Shown here piece by piece: positions 58,041-64,000 of a DNA stretch of 64,000 bases; the stretch's first letter is position 1, and each line of letters opens with the position of its first letter. Source of the DNA: Marinobacter salexigens (GTDB lineage Bacteria; Pseudomonadota; Gammaproteobacteria; Pseudomonadales; Oleiphilaceae); NCBI RefSeq assembly GCF_018860765.1, contig NZ_JAHKPV010000001.1, forward strand, positions 795,594 to 859,593, read 5' to 3'. The translations under genes and the position numbers were made by a program. The notes below the pieces were generated by a model. It made no database searches and was not told the DNA's origin. It was given only the letters and a program-made list of their open reading frames with translations.

Positions 58041-58766
58041 GTGTCTCATTTAATCGATCGCCTTGTTCAGCGATCCATAGTCGAGCAGTTCTGGGATATC
58101 GTGCTCGATACGGATGAAGTACCTTCGCTCCCAAACGAAGAGGCGTTACTGGCGCAGATTGAAGCCGAAACCGATGACGAAGCCAGTGATGAATTATTGT
58201 TGCAGTATCTTGATGCGCATGCACGCCACTTCAATACAGCTCCGCTAATAGGTGGGCCATTACCGGATTTCGCCGACATTGTTGAACTTGATGGGGAACC
58301 CATCATGGTTGGTCTTGTGGTGCCCTCTTTGCGCACGTTGAAACCTTTCTGTTCCCGAATAGTGACTAAGATGAGCGGGCTGGGTATCAAGGTTGGCTTG
58401 TTTATCGACGGCCCCATATCACCCGGGTTGACCCGTGAGCAATTGATCCTTGCCGGGAAATCGTTCAGGGAAGATCTGGAAAAAGTGGCTGCGGACGACG
58501 AGGTCGCAAGCCTGCTGGAGAATGACACCAAATCAAACCGCAAAGTCAAAAAGAAAAAGAACCAACCTATCGCGATTATTTTTGAACTGATTCAGGTGGG
58601 AGACCATATAGACACCCCCGCCGCCCGTGCGACGCTTCGCGAACTTAAGCTTCTCTTTAATCGGAAAGACCGGGTGTTTGTTTGCGGCACCCTCATCGAC
58701 AGCGTAATTGGCGATACGCACTCGCGAACCGTGACCAACGACCGGCAGACATTCGAGAAGACCTGA
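58041..58766 (+). CDS. Orphan cytoplasmic protein after the Rhs vestige
   Basis: A 241-residue protein of unknown function. The GTG start at 58041 has AAAGGA eight bases upstream. ATG 58011 is an alternative: it overlaps the stop of the Rhs vestige (ATGA), as immunity genes often do. The N-terminal half is acidic (DTDEVPSLPNEEALLAQIEAETDDEA), the middle has IGLFIDGPISPGLTREQ-like strands, and a basic Lys run (KVKKKKN) precedes the last strands. No family was recognised. It overlaps a membrane protein gene in another frame. Confidence 0.65.
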   Translation: MSHLIDRLVQRSIVEQFWDIVLDTDEVPSLPNEEALLAQIEAETDDEASDELLLQYLDAHARHFNTAPLIGGPLPDFADIVELDGEPIMVGLVVPSLRTLKPFCSRIVTKMSGLGIKVGLFIDGPISPGLTREQLILAGKSFREDLEKVAADDEVASLLENDTKSNRKVKKKKNQPIAIIFELIQVGDHIDTPAARATLRELKLLFNRKDRVFVCGTLIDSVIGDTHSRTVTNDRQTFEKT

Positions 58767-59122
58767 GAAACAGCCGTTTCAACTGGAAATTGGTGTTGGT
58801 GGCTGTGATGGTGGCGTTAATCGGGACGGGGTTCAGCTACTACTTGCAACTGCAAGGAAGCCCGCGTCCTCTCGTGATGTTTTCAAGTGATATTCTGATT
58901 CCCCTCGTGATCATTCTGGGCGCGGTGTCCTTTAACAGGCTTCATAATCAGTCGGCTCGGCAGACCAAGTACTGCCTGATCGGTTATTTCAGCATCTATA
59001 TCACGGTACTTTGTTGGTTGGTATGGCCCGTTACTTTTGCTTTTGTGCTGTATCTGGCCAAGGTGACGCTGCTGGTGTCATGTATTAGCATGATGGCCAG
59101 CACGATGATGGAGTTGGAGTGA
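58682..59122 (+). CDS. Small membrane protein, three or four helices
   Basis: A frame of up to 146 residues with hydrophobic stretches LVLVAVMVALIGTGFSYYL, ILIPLVIILGAVSF and ITVLCWLVWPVTFAFVLYLAKVTLLV. It overlaps the end of the preceding gene by about 85 bases and has no good start: a TTG at 58682 opens the frame. The true start may be a later non-ATG codon near 58780. It might be a membrane partner or immunity protein of the orphan gene. It may also be a partly decayed gene. Function unknown. Confidence 0.5.
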   Translation: MRHPHRQRNWRYALANRDQRPADIREDLRNSRFNWKLVLVAVMVALIGTGFSYYLQLQGSPRPLVMFSSDILIPLVIILGAVSFNRLHNQSARQTKYCLIGYFSIYITVLCWLVWPVTFAFVLYLAKVTLLVSCISMMASTMMELE

Positions 59123-59159
59123 GGTATTGGGCAAAGCTGAGAGCCGGTTATCAGCCGGA

Positions 59160-59498
59160 TCAGAATTTGCCGCCATCAAGCCCTGCAATTACTCGCTCAA
59201 GGTTTGGCCGAGCTAGTGTCTCAAAGGCATAGTTCGCACTTTGTTCCTCATTATTGTTTTTGTGGGTGTCGTAGATGACGTCGTGATACCAGGTGGCCAT
59301 CTCGATAGCGTGAAAATTTGTCAGTTGATCTCTGACGCTATCCAAGTGGCGGAGGCACGCGTCAATATGCTGAAAGTTATGGTAGGTACGGCGGGGTTCT
59401 GCGTAGTGTGCGCGTAAACGTTTATAAGCGTTCGCCGCTAGGTCTTTTGGGGCTTCAGGGAGCAGTGCTAACCACCGTTCATAGTGCAGGTCTAACAT
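59160..59498 (-). pseudogene. Truncated HD-type phosphohydrolase gene
   Basis: Only 112 residues of a family normally about 200 long. The N-terminal half is intact: EPRRTYHNFQHIDACL and MATWYHDVIYDTHKNNNEEQSANYA carry the His/Asp metal ligands of HD-domain predicted hydrolases. The frame then ends at TGA (59160) where homologues continue for about 90 more residues. The lost part would lie at the junction with the orphan membrane gene, so the 3' end was probably removed by recombination at the edge of the toxin cassette. Whether the short product folds is doubtful. Confidence 0.6.
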
Positions 59499-59547
59499 AC
59501 CTACCCCCTTCGCTCTGCCAGCTTTTCCGAGGCTGTGAAAATGGAGC

Positions 59548-59586
59548 TAACCTGCTCCCGCATGGCGTGCAAATGCTGGCAGGTTA
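59548..59586. repeat. 8-bp inverted repeat at the end of the lipoprotein gene
   Basis: TAACCTGC (59548-59555) and GCAGGTTA (59579-59586) pair perfectly, with GCAT/ATGC as an inner stem (59560-59563 and 59573-59576). It overlaps the stop codon of the minus-strand lipoprotein gene and precedes T-rich sequence on the plus strand. It may be a weak terminator for the peptidase-lipoprotein pair. No attC-like core sites are seen. Confidence 0.4.
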
Positions 59587-60075
59587 TGTTTTTGTATCAA
59601 CTCTGAGTAGTCCATTCTCTTCTTCAAAGTCTACCTGCACCTCATCCGGACTAAACTGGTAAAGATAATCAGGAATCTCTCTTCCTTCAAATTGTCGTTG
59701 AACAAAGTCGTACACCTGAGGCTCCAGAATAGGGCCGGGGTAGACGTAACCTTGAGCTTCATTCTGTTTAATGAAAACGACAGAGTAGTGGGTGAGGGTA
59801 AAACCAAACTCGATCGGGAGTTTGGGGGGCGATGCCTGCGGGTCTAGTGCAAAAAATGCCCAGTGATCACCAGCAGAAGCGGCAAAGTTGTTGAGATAGT
59901 GCGCGAAGTCGCCATAAGTCTCGTCGGTGTTGTCAGGATTGGGGCTGGTAGTGATGACGATGGCTTTGCCTGCATGCCAGGCCTCTACCAGTGGATGAGT
60001 GGCGGTGTCGGCCGACGCGCAGGCGGATATCAACAGCGCCAGCCCTAGAGTAATTGATGAACGTAGTAGCTTCAT
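59584..60075 (-). CDS. Lipoprotein, candidate immunity to the M15 peptidase
   Basis: A 163-residue lipoprotein with lipobox LLISAC (Cys about residue 19). The mature part, with FFALDPQASPPKLPIEFGFT and DYLYQFSPDEVQVDFEEE, has no family I know. The gene begins just inside the end of the peptidase gene (ATG 60075, with a TTG at 60081 overlapping its stop), so the two are coupled. A periplasmic location fits protection against a cell-wall enzyme. Function is inferred from position. Confidence 0.7.
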   Translation of the reverse strand: MKLLRSSITLGLALLISACASADTATHPLVEAWHAGKAIVITTSPNPDNTDETYGDFAHYLNNFAASAGDHWAFFALDPQASPPKLPIEFGFTLTHYSVVFIKQNEAQGYVYPGPILEPQVYDFVQRQFEGREIPDYLYQFSPDEVQVDFEEENGLLRVDTKT

Positions 60076-60077
60076 GG

Positions 60078-60953
60078 TCAATTTAGGTTCTTGAGAGGTA
60101 TCGGGTGATTATTGGCGATGATGCGCTGGTTGAAGAAGAACTTGAATTCATAGGCATCGCCATAGGGGTTCAGCCGTTTGTCGAAGTGGGGCGTATCGGG
60201 ATTGGAAAAATTTCCGCCCCAGCGGTAACCAGCGTTTTTCATATCGTCGATAAAGTTGGTTGCCCCTTCGGTCTGTCGACCGGCGGCAAAAGTGCGGCTG
60301 TTGTTCCAGTTGCTGCCATCAACAATGTTGCAGTCGATAGCGTGGCCAATCAAATGTTGAGAGCGGGTTGCCGGGGTTACTACGGCACCGGAAACCGGTA
60401 CGCCATTTACCCGAAACGCCTGATTTAGCACTAGCTTCACACAGCGTTCACCGGCTTTTTTGTTGGCAGTGCTGAGCAGGTCAGCGGCAGCTGCGGAAAG
60501 CACTACGTCGCCCTCACAAACCGACACGTGGCTCAGTACTCGGAAACCAACGCCGACTTCGACGTGGTCCAGTTGTTTGCTGTCTAACCGTATAAGGTCG
60601 CCTGTACTGACATAGCCTTGGGCGATCCATCGGTTAAGCTCACTGGCTGTCTGGGTGTCCAGTCGCCCGCTTAAGGCCTGAGTGACCTTGCAGGTGTCGG
60701 TTACTAAAGACTGATTGAATCGCCTGTAGGGGTGCGCCGTGAGGCACCACTGGAACATTTTGAGCGCCTGCTCGGTGCCGGGCCCGAATTGACCATCCAC
60801 AATGGCTAAGGGAATGTCTACCGCTCGCAGAGCCTCCTGCAATGCGGTGACATAGCTTGCAGCGTTCGGGCGCCGATGGCCGCCAAAAATTTGTTTTTTG
60901 TCACTGTCACCACTCTTGAGCTCGAACGGGCCGAAACATGAAGACCTTGCCAT
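60078..60953 (-). CDS. Peptidoglycan-binding and M15 peptidase protein, candidate T6SS effector
   Basis: A 291-residue protein without signal peptide. A PG_binding_1-type domain (about residues 30-110) includes VDGQFGPGTEQALKMFQ. The C-terminal half is an M15 metallopeptidase: SQHLIGHAID supplies His200 and Asp207, and DTPHFD supplies His256, the three zinc ligands. M15 enzymes are D,D-carboxypeptidases or L-Ala-D-Glu endopeptidases that cut stem peptides. The lack of a signal peptide and the linked lipoprotein indicate export to rival cells by the T6SS rather than use as a housekeeping or phage enzyme. RBS AAGGA precedes the ATG. Confidence 0.85.
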   Translation of the reverse strand: MARSSCFGPFELKSGDSDKKQIFGGHRRPNAASYVTALQEALRAVDIPLAIVDGQFGPGTEQALKMFQWCLTAHPYRRFNQSLVTDTCKVTQALSGRLDTQTASELNRWIAQGYVSTGDLIRLDSKQLDHVEVGVGFRVLSHVSVCEGDVVLSAAAADLLSTANKKAGERCVKLVLNQAFRVNGVPVSGAVVTPATRSQHLIGHAIDCNIVDGSNWNNSRTFAAGRQTEGATNFIDDMKNAGYRWGGNFSNPDTPHFDKRLNPYGDAYEFKFFFNQRIIANNHPIPLKNLN

Positions 60954-61367
60954 TGGATATCCTTATCTCTTTTGGTTCAGAAGCAGAGCCCAGCAATGAG
61001 CGAGCTGTAGAATTTTTACGGATACCTACACTTTGACTGGCAGGGAAGAGATTGGCGCGTGCGATCCTTCCATGTGATCTGGGCCGGCATCCTGAGGTGG
61101 ACAATAGGCGGCACTCTTAAGACTGTCAATGACGCCTTCGGTTGCACATTACTCGTTAATATAAAAATAACGTCTCCAACAATTGACACCCAATACAGCC
61201 TACATTAATGTTGATTTTCAAATTAGCCAGGAAGGCGTTACGTTCAGGGATTTAGAACATGTAGTTACTTTCAGTACATCGTTAATTGATTTGAAAGTAC
61301 CCTGCCTCAAAACACCAATGTTCTTCATCTACTGACTCTGTGCCTTCTGTTCCGGGACGGTGTTGTC
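60954..61367. promoter_or_regulatory. Divergent intergenic region, AT-rich
   Basis: 414 bases without a credible gene. A perfect -35 box TTGACA lies at 61183-61188 with TAATGT 17 bases downstream (61206-61211), a possible rightward promoter for the lipase cassette. CGTTA (61154-61158) and TAACG (61168-61172) form a short hairpin in an A/T-rich stretch. Nothing else was recognised. Low GC is consistent with horizontally acquired DNA. Confidence 0.4.
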
Positions 61368-61880
61368 TTGTTTAAGCGCTTCTGGATTTTTTCTGTTATT
61401 GCATTGGCCGTTTCAACGGCAACGGGAGTTTATGCAGGAATGTTTGGATTTCTAAAAAACTACGATGTTCAGTTATTCCCGCCAGTTGAGGGACGCCTTC
61501 TGCATAGTGGGGTGCCTTTAGAGGGAGTGGAAATTATTAGGGAGGCGACATATGACGAAGTGAAAACCGAAACGGTTGTCACCGATGATGATGGGCGTTT
61601 TTTTTTCCCTGAATGGGTAACTCGCTCGAATACTCCAGGTAAGCCGTTGATTGAAGTTCGTCTTCGTCAGGTGGTCGCAGCAAAGTATCAGGGTGAGTAC
61701 TATATTCTATGGCAGTACACAACGGATCAAATTGAGCCAGAGTCAGTGATTACGGAACTTCTGAGCAATCTTGATTGTGATATTACGAACGAGGAAATTG
61801 ATCACTATTTTCCGATACCGGATAACCCCGACTTCGAGCACATTATTGGTAGCATCTGTAGATGGGAAACCAAATCATAA
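61368..61880 (+). CDS. Exported carboxypeptidase-regulatory-like protein, candidate immunity
   Basis: A 170-residue protein with signal peptide MFKRFWIFSVIALAVSTA ending near VYA. The mature N-terminus is a small beta-sandwich: PVEGRLLHSGVPLEGVEI and TVVTDDDGRFFFPEW give the pattern of DUF6795/carboxypeptidase regulatory-like domains. The start is a TTG with a weak RBS. It lies 9 bp upstream of a lipase gene. Proteins of this type recur beside T6SS lipase and other effectors and may be periplasmic immunity proteins; that link is inference here. Confidence 0.7.
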   Translation: MFKRFWIFSVIALAVSTATGVYAGMFGFLKNYDVQLFPPVEGRLLHSGVPLEGVEIIREATYDEVKTETVVTDDDGRFFFPEWVTRSNTPGKPLIEVRLRQVVAAKYQGEYYILWQYTTDQIEPESVITELLSNLDCDITNEEIDHYFPIPDNPDFEHIIGSICRWETKS

Positions 61881-61889
61881 GGATATGTT

Positions 61890-63056
61890 ATGCAAGCACT
61901 TTCGCCACGCCTTGCCGCCGAGTTGGCGGACCTCGTCTATGAAGTTCAGGCGCCAAGCACTATTCCGAATCTTGGCCTAAAAAAGAGTCAAGAGCTTAAA
62001 GCCTCGTTTGATATCGATCTCTCCAATGGGCCGATAACCGGTACTACAGGGGGCTTTTTCGGGCTGTTTTCGAAGACTTCGGGGTTTGCTTTGGTCGGTC
62101 ATGGAAAAGGGCGCTTTCAAGGGCATCAAGTAGTTGCCATACGGGGGACTCAGGATGGTCATGACTGGCTGACTAACGGCAATGTAGGGTATTCAACCTG
62201 CTCAAGTGGTTCCACCGTGCACGCAGGCTTTAATCAGGCCTTCGAAAGTATGAGGTCTGGTATCGAGTCGCTGCTGGCCCCACAATTGGCGTCAAGCGGA
62301 GTGCAGGGTGTTCACTGTGTTGGGCACAGTCTTGGTGGCGCTCTTGCTTCTCTAACAGCAGATTGGGTTAAAGATCACTATCGCAAGCAAGTTAATGTTT
62401 ATACCTTTGGGGCGCCGAGGGTCGGACTCGATGGGTTCGCCCAGCACTCTACTCACGCGACAGCGCGAATGTTTCGCTGCACTCACGGTGCGGACCCGGT
62501 GCCCAATGTGCCTCTCTGGCCGTTTATTCATGCACCTGTAAACGGTTTTGAATACCGTCTCGATAATGGCTCGGGCATTAGCGTTGATGCTCATGGGATG
62601 GGTAAGAACAAGCGGCCTGGTTATCGGAACACTGCTAACACAAATGACTGGTCTAGGCTGCATCAGAGCTCACTGGATTATTTAAAGCAACCTGTTCGGT
62701 TGGACTACGAGCGCCGCAATGAGGCCTCATTCTCCGCATATTGGGCGGAACGTATATCTGCTGCATTAATTACTCTTTTGAAAGATGCTGGTTATTATGC
62801 AGCTGTGCTTGCACAGGCAACGGTTAGTTCTACCCTTACGTTTTACGATCTGGTTTCAAGAACTATTCAGCAAATTGCCGAGTCGTCATTGAAGTTGGCT
62901 GATCAGGCTCGTGGGTTGTTGGGTCATATGTTGGCATTTGCGCGAATGGCGGTAACAACAGTTGGAGAGCTGACTTTTACGTTTATTCGGTGGGTCTTCG
63001 ATAGAACTGTAGGGGCGCTTTACCGAGCTGTCCAAACTGCCTTACAGAGGACTTAG
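61890..63056 (+). CDS. Class 3 lipase, candidate T6SS phospholipase effector
   Basis: A 388-residue alpha/beta hydrolase. Upstream of the active site VVAIRGTQDGHDWLTN and VHAGFNQAFESMRSGIE are typical of fungal-type (class 3) lipases. The nucleophile elbow GHSLGG has Ser147; GADPVPNVP holds the acid and DAHGMG or RLHQSSLDYL the likely His. The C-terminal 110 residues contain hydrophobic helices (ALITLLKDAGYYAAVLAQAT; AFARMAVTTVGELTFTFIRW) that may insert into membranes. No signal peptide is present, as for T6SS cargo. Flanked by a candidate immunity gene and a small gene. Substrate is unknown. Confidence 0.85.
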   Translation: MQALSPRLAAELADLVYEVQAPSTIPNLGLKKSQELKASFDIDLSNGPITGTTGGFFGLFSKTSGFALVGHGKGRFQGHQVVAIRGTQDGHDWLTNGNVGYSTCSSGSTVHAGFNQAFESMRSGIESLLAPQLASSGVQGVHCVGHSLGGALASLTADWVKDHYRKQVNVYTFGAPRVGLDGFAQHSTHATARMFRCTHGADPVPNVPLWPFIHAPVNGFEYRLDNGSGISVDAHGMGKNKRPGYRNTANTNDWSRLHQSSLDYLKQPVRLDYERRNEASFSAYWAERISAALITLLKDAGYYAAVLAQATVSSTLTFYDLVSRTIQQIAESSLKLADQARGLLGHMLAFARMAVTTVGELTFTFIRWVFDRTVGALYRAVQTALQRT

Positions 63057-63067
63057 GAATAATAGCT

Positions 63068-63373
63068 ATGTCGCTAGATGATTCGTTCTATTTGCGTAAT
63101 GAGTTGAATCAACCAGTGGTTTTTACGGCTACACCGAGGCTTGATGAGTCCGGGGCGCCAGAAAGTGAGGCGTTTTTGCCTCACGCCACTTATGCTAAGG
63201 AAGCGTTGCGTACGATTGTTGATGCGCAGCAGGATCCTTTTGCCAATCTGCTTACAGAGTTGTGGCTTTACGCTTACCAAAAGCCGTGGGCTGTACCCGA
63301 TACCGTGGACAAGATAATTGTGGATATCGCAGACAAAATTGAATGCAGAGAGCTGTTCGTCTATCTGGATTGA
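63068..63373 (+). CDS. Small cytoplasmic protein after the lipase gene
   Basis: A 101-residue acidic protein with no signal peptide or membrane helix. It follows the lipase by 11 bp and is in the same transcript. The sequence (FYLRNELNQPVVFTATPRLD; LWLYAYQKPWAVPDTVDKII) is not recognised. It could be a chaperone for the lipase, an immunity protein or an unrelated passenger. Confidence 0.65.
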   Translation: MSLDDSFYLRNELNQPVVFTATPRLDESGAPESEAFLPHATYAKEALRTIVDAQQDPFANLLTELWLYAYQKPWAVPDTVDKIIVDIADKIECRELFVYLD

Positions 63374-63379
63374 TCTGCC

Positions 63380-63442
63380 TTTTTGTGCGGGAAAGCCGGA
63401 AGGTGCCGGGCACAAAAAACTCACTCAGAGTCTTTTGTGCCC
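63380..63442. terminator. Bidirectional terminator region between the lipase cassette and pckA
   Basis: Three related blocks, TTTTTGTGC (63380-63388), GGGCACAAAAAA (63408-63419) and TTTTGTGCCC (63433-63442), can form alternative hairpins (63380-63418 or 63408-63442). The second lies at the end of pckA read on the minus strand. The convergent setting suggests it ends both transcripts. Confidence 0.7.
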
Positions 63443-63449
63443 GATAGTT

Positions 63450-64000
63450 TTACTGCAGTTTTGGACCGGCTGCGACAATTGAGTCGGAAACATCAAACTT
63501 CTTGAAGTTTTCCACGAACTGGTTGATCAGCTCTTCTGCTTTTTTGTCGTACGCGTCTTTGCTAGCCCAAGTGTTGCGTGGGTTCAGTAGGGCGGTATCA
63601 ACACCCGGTACTTGCTTTGGAACGCTCACGTTGAGGGTGGGCAAGTGTTCGGTTTCGACGTCATCCAAGTCACCGTTTTGAATTCCGCTGATGATCGCAC
63701 GGGTCGTCGGTATGCTGAAGCGTGTGCCTTCGCCGTAGGAACCGCCAGTCCAGCCGGTGTTTACTAGGAAGACCTTGCTGCCGTATTCGTCGATGCGCTT
63801 CATGAGCAGTTCTGCGTAAACGCCTGCCGGGCGCGGGAAGAATGGAGCGCCGAAACATGTAGAGAAGGTGGACTTGAGCTTGGACGATGAACCCATTTCC
63901 GTAGAGCCAACCAAGGCAGTGTAGCCGCTTAGGAAGTGGTAGGCAGCGCCTTCACGGCTCAGGATAGACACTGGGGGCAGAACGCCGGTCATGTCGCAAG
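63450..64000 (-). CDS. pckA: Phosphoenolpyruvate carboxykinase (ATP), C-terminal part
   Basis: The last 183 or so codons of pckA; the gene continues beyond the right edge. The readable part includes [43 protein letters not shown] and [19 protein letters not shown], all characteristic of the ATP-dependent enzyme that converts oxaloacetate to phosphoenolpyruvate in gluconeogenesis. The C-terminus near [17 protein letters not shown] is complete. It marks the end of the T6SS effector island on a core gene. Confidence 0.96.
   Translation of the reverse strand, partial: CDMTGVLPPVSILSREGAAYHFLSGYTALVGSTEMGSSSKLKSTFSTCFGAPFFPRPAGVYAELLMKRIDEYGSKVFLVNTGWTGGSYGEGTRFSIPTTRAIISGIQNGDLDDVETEHLPTLNVSVPKQVPGVDTALLNPRNTWASKDAYDKKAEELINQFVENFKKFDVSDSIVAAGPKLQ

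Noticed and set aside
59548..59586. Possible integron attC site (TAACCTGC ... GCAGGTTA)
   Set aside because: The repeat lacks the RYYYAAC/GTTRRRY core sites and the L' L'' pair with an extrahelical base; no integrase is nearby.
60907..61104. Minus-strand frame overlapping the start of the peptidase gene
   Set aside because: It is an alternative frame of the same region, with no RBS or domain, and the M15 start has a good RBS.
1..64000. CRISPR arrays, tRNA or rRNA genes, transposases
   Set aside because: No regularly spaced repeats, no tRNA-like cloverleaf and no transposase-like protein were seen in any frame.

Overview
The window looks like a chromosome segment of a gammaproteobacterium close to Pseudomonas or Marinobacter. 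The evidence is the run pilG-pilH-pilI-pilJ-pilK-chpA-chpB beside gshB-tonB-yqgE-ruvX-pyrR-pyrB-pyrC', an arrangement typical of that group. The exact genus is inference, because no rRNA or other species marker is present.

Region 1 (1-12095, minus strand) is the Pil-Chp chemosensory operon that controls twitching motility and surface sensing. It holds two CheY-like regulators, a CheW, an MCP, a CheR, a 2499-residue multi-Hpt CheA hybrid, and the first codons of a CheB-like gene. Region 2 (12394-18128, plus strand) is a tightly packed housekeeping run: glutathione synthetase, a TonB-like protein, YqgE, RuvX, PyrR, aspartate transcarbamoylase and a dihydroorotase homologue that has lost zinc and catalytic residues. 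Region 3 (18341-24180) carries a TRAP-type uptake system split by a convergent HU gene: a solute-binding protein on one side, a TatT-like lipoprotein and a fused permease on the other. Two poorly known genes follow.

Region 4 (24296-50761) is a complete type VI secretion system (T6SS). A kinase and a PAAR tip gene run on the minus strand. Divergent from them is one long plus-strand run: tagH, tssJ, tssK, tssL, tssM, tagF, pppA, tssA, tssB, tssC, a second tssC, tagJ, tssE, tssF, tssG, tssH/clpV, an unknown lipoprotein, hcp and vgrG. The kinase, phosphatase, FHA protein and TagF together suggest post-translational control by threonine phosphorylation.

Region 5 (50791-63373) is an effector island. 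It contains two unrecognised genes that may act as adaptors, a secreted cysteine-containing protein, an Rhs protein ending in a TNT-type NAD-glycohydrolase domain with a candidate immunity gene, a 21-bp vestige of an Rhs core followed by two orphan genes, a truncated HD phosphohydrolase, a peptidoglycan-binding/M15 peptidase with an overlapping lipoprotein gene, and a class 3 lipase flanked by two small genes. Several of these have lower-GC, irregular composition, as expected for exchanged toxin modules. The window ends in the 3' part of pckA (minus strand).

The strongest points for follow-up are the Rhs-TNT/immunity pair with the displaced Rhs-core vestige, the M15 peptidase-lipoprotein pair, the unrecognised vgrG-linked pair of genes, and the tandem unequal TssC proteins. 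Nothing here clearly departs from known system types; the novelty lies in uncharacterised cargo, adaptors and immunity candidates. No CRISPR array, tRNA, rRNA or insertion sequence was seen.
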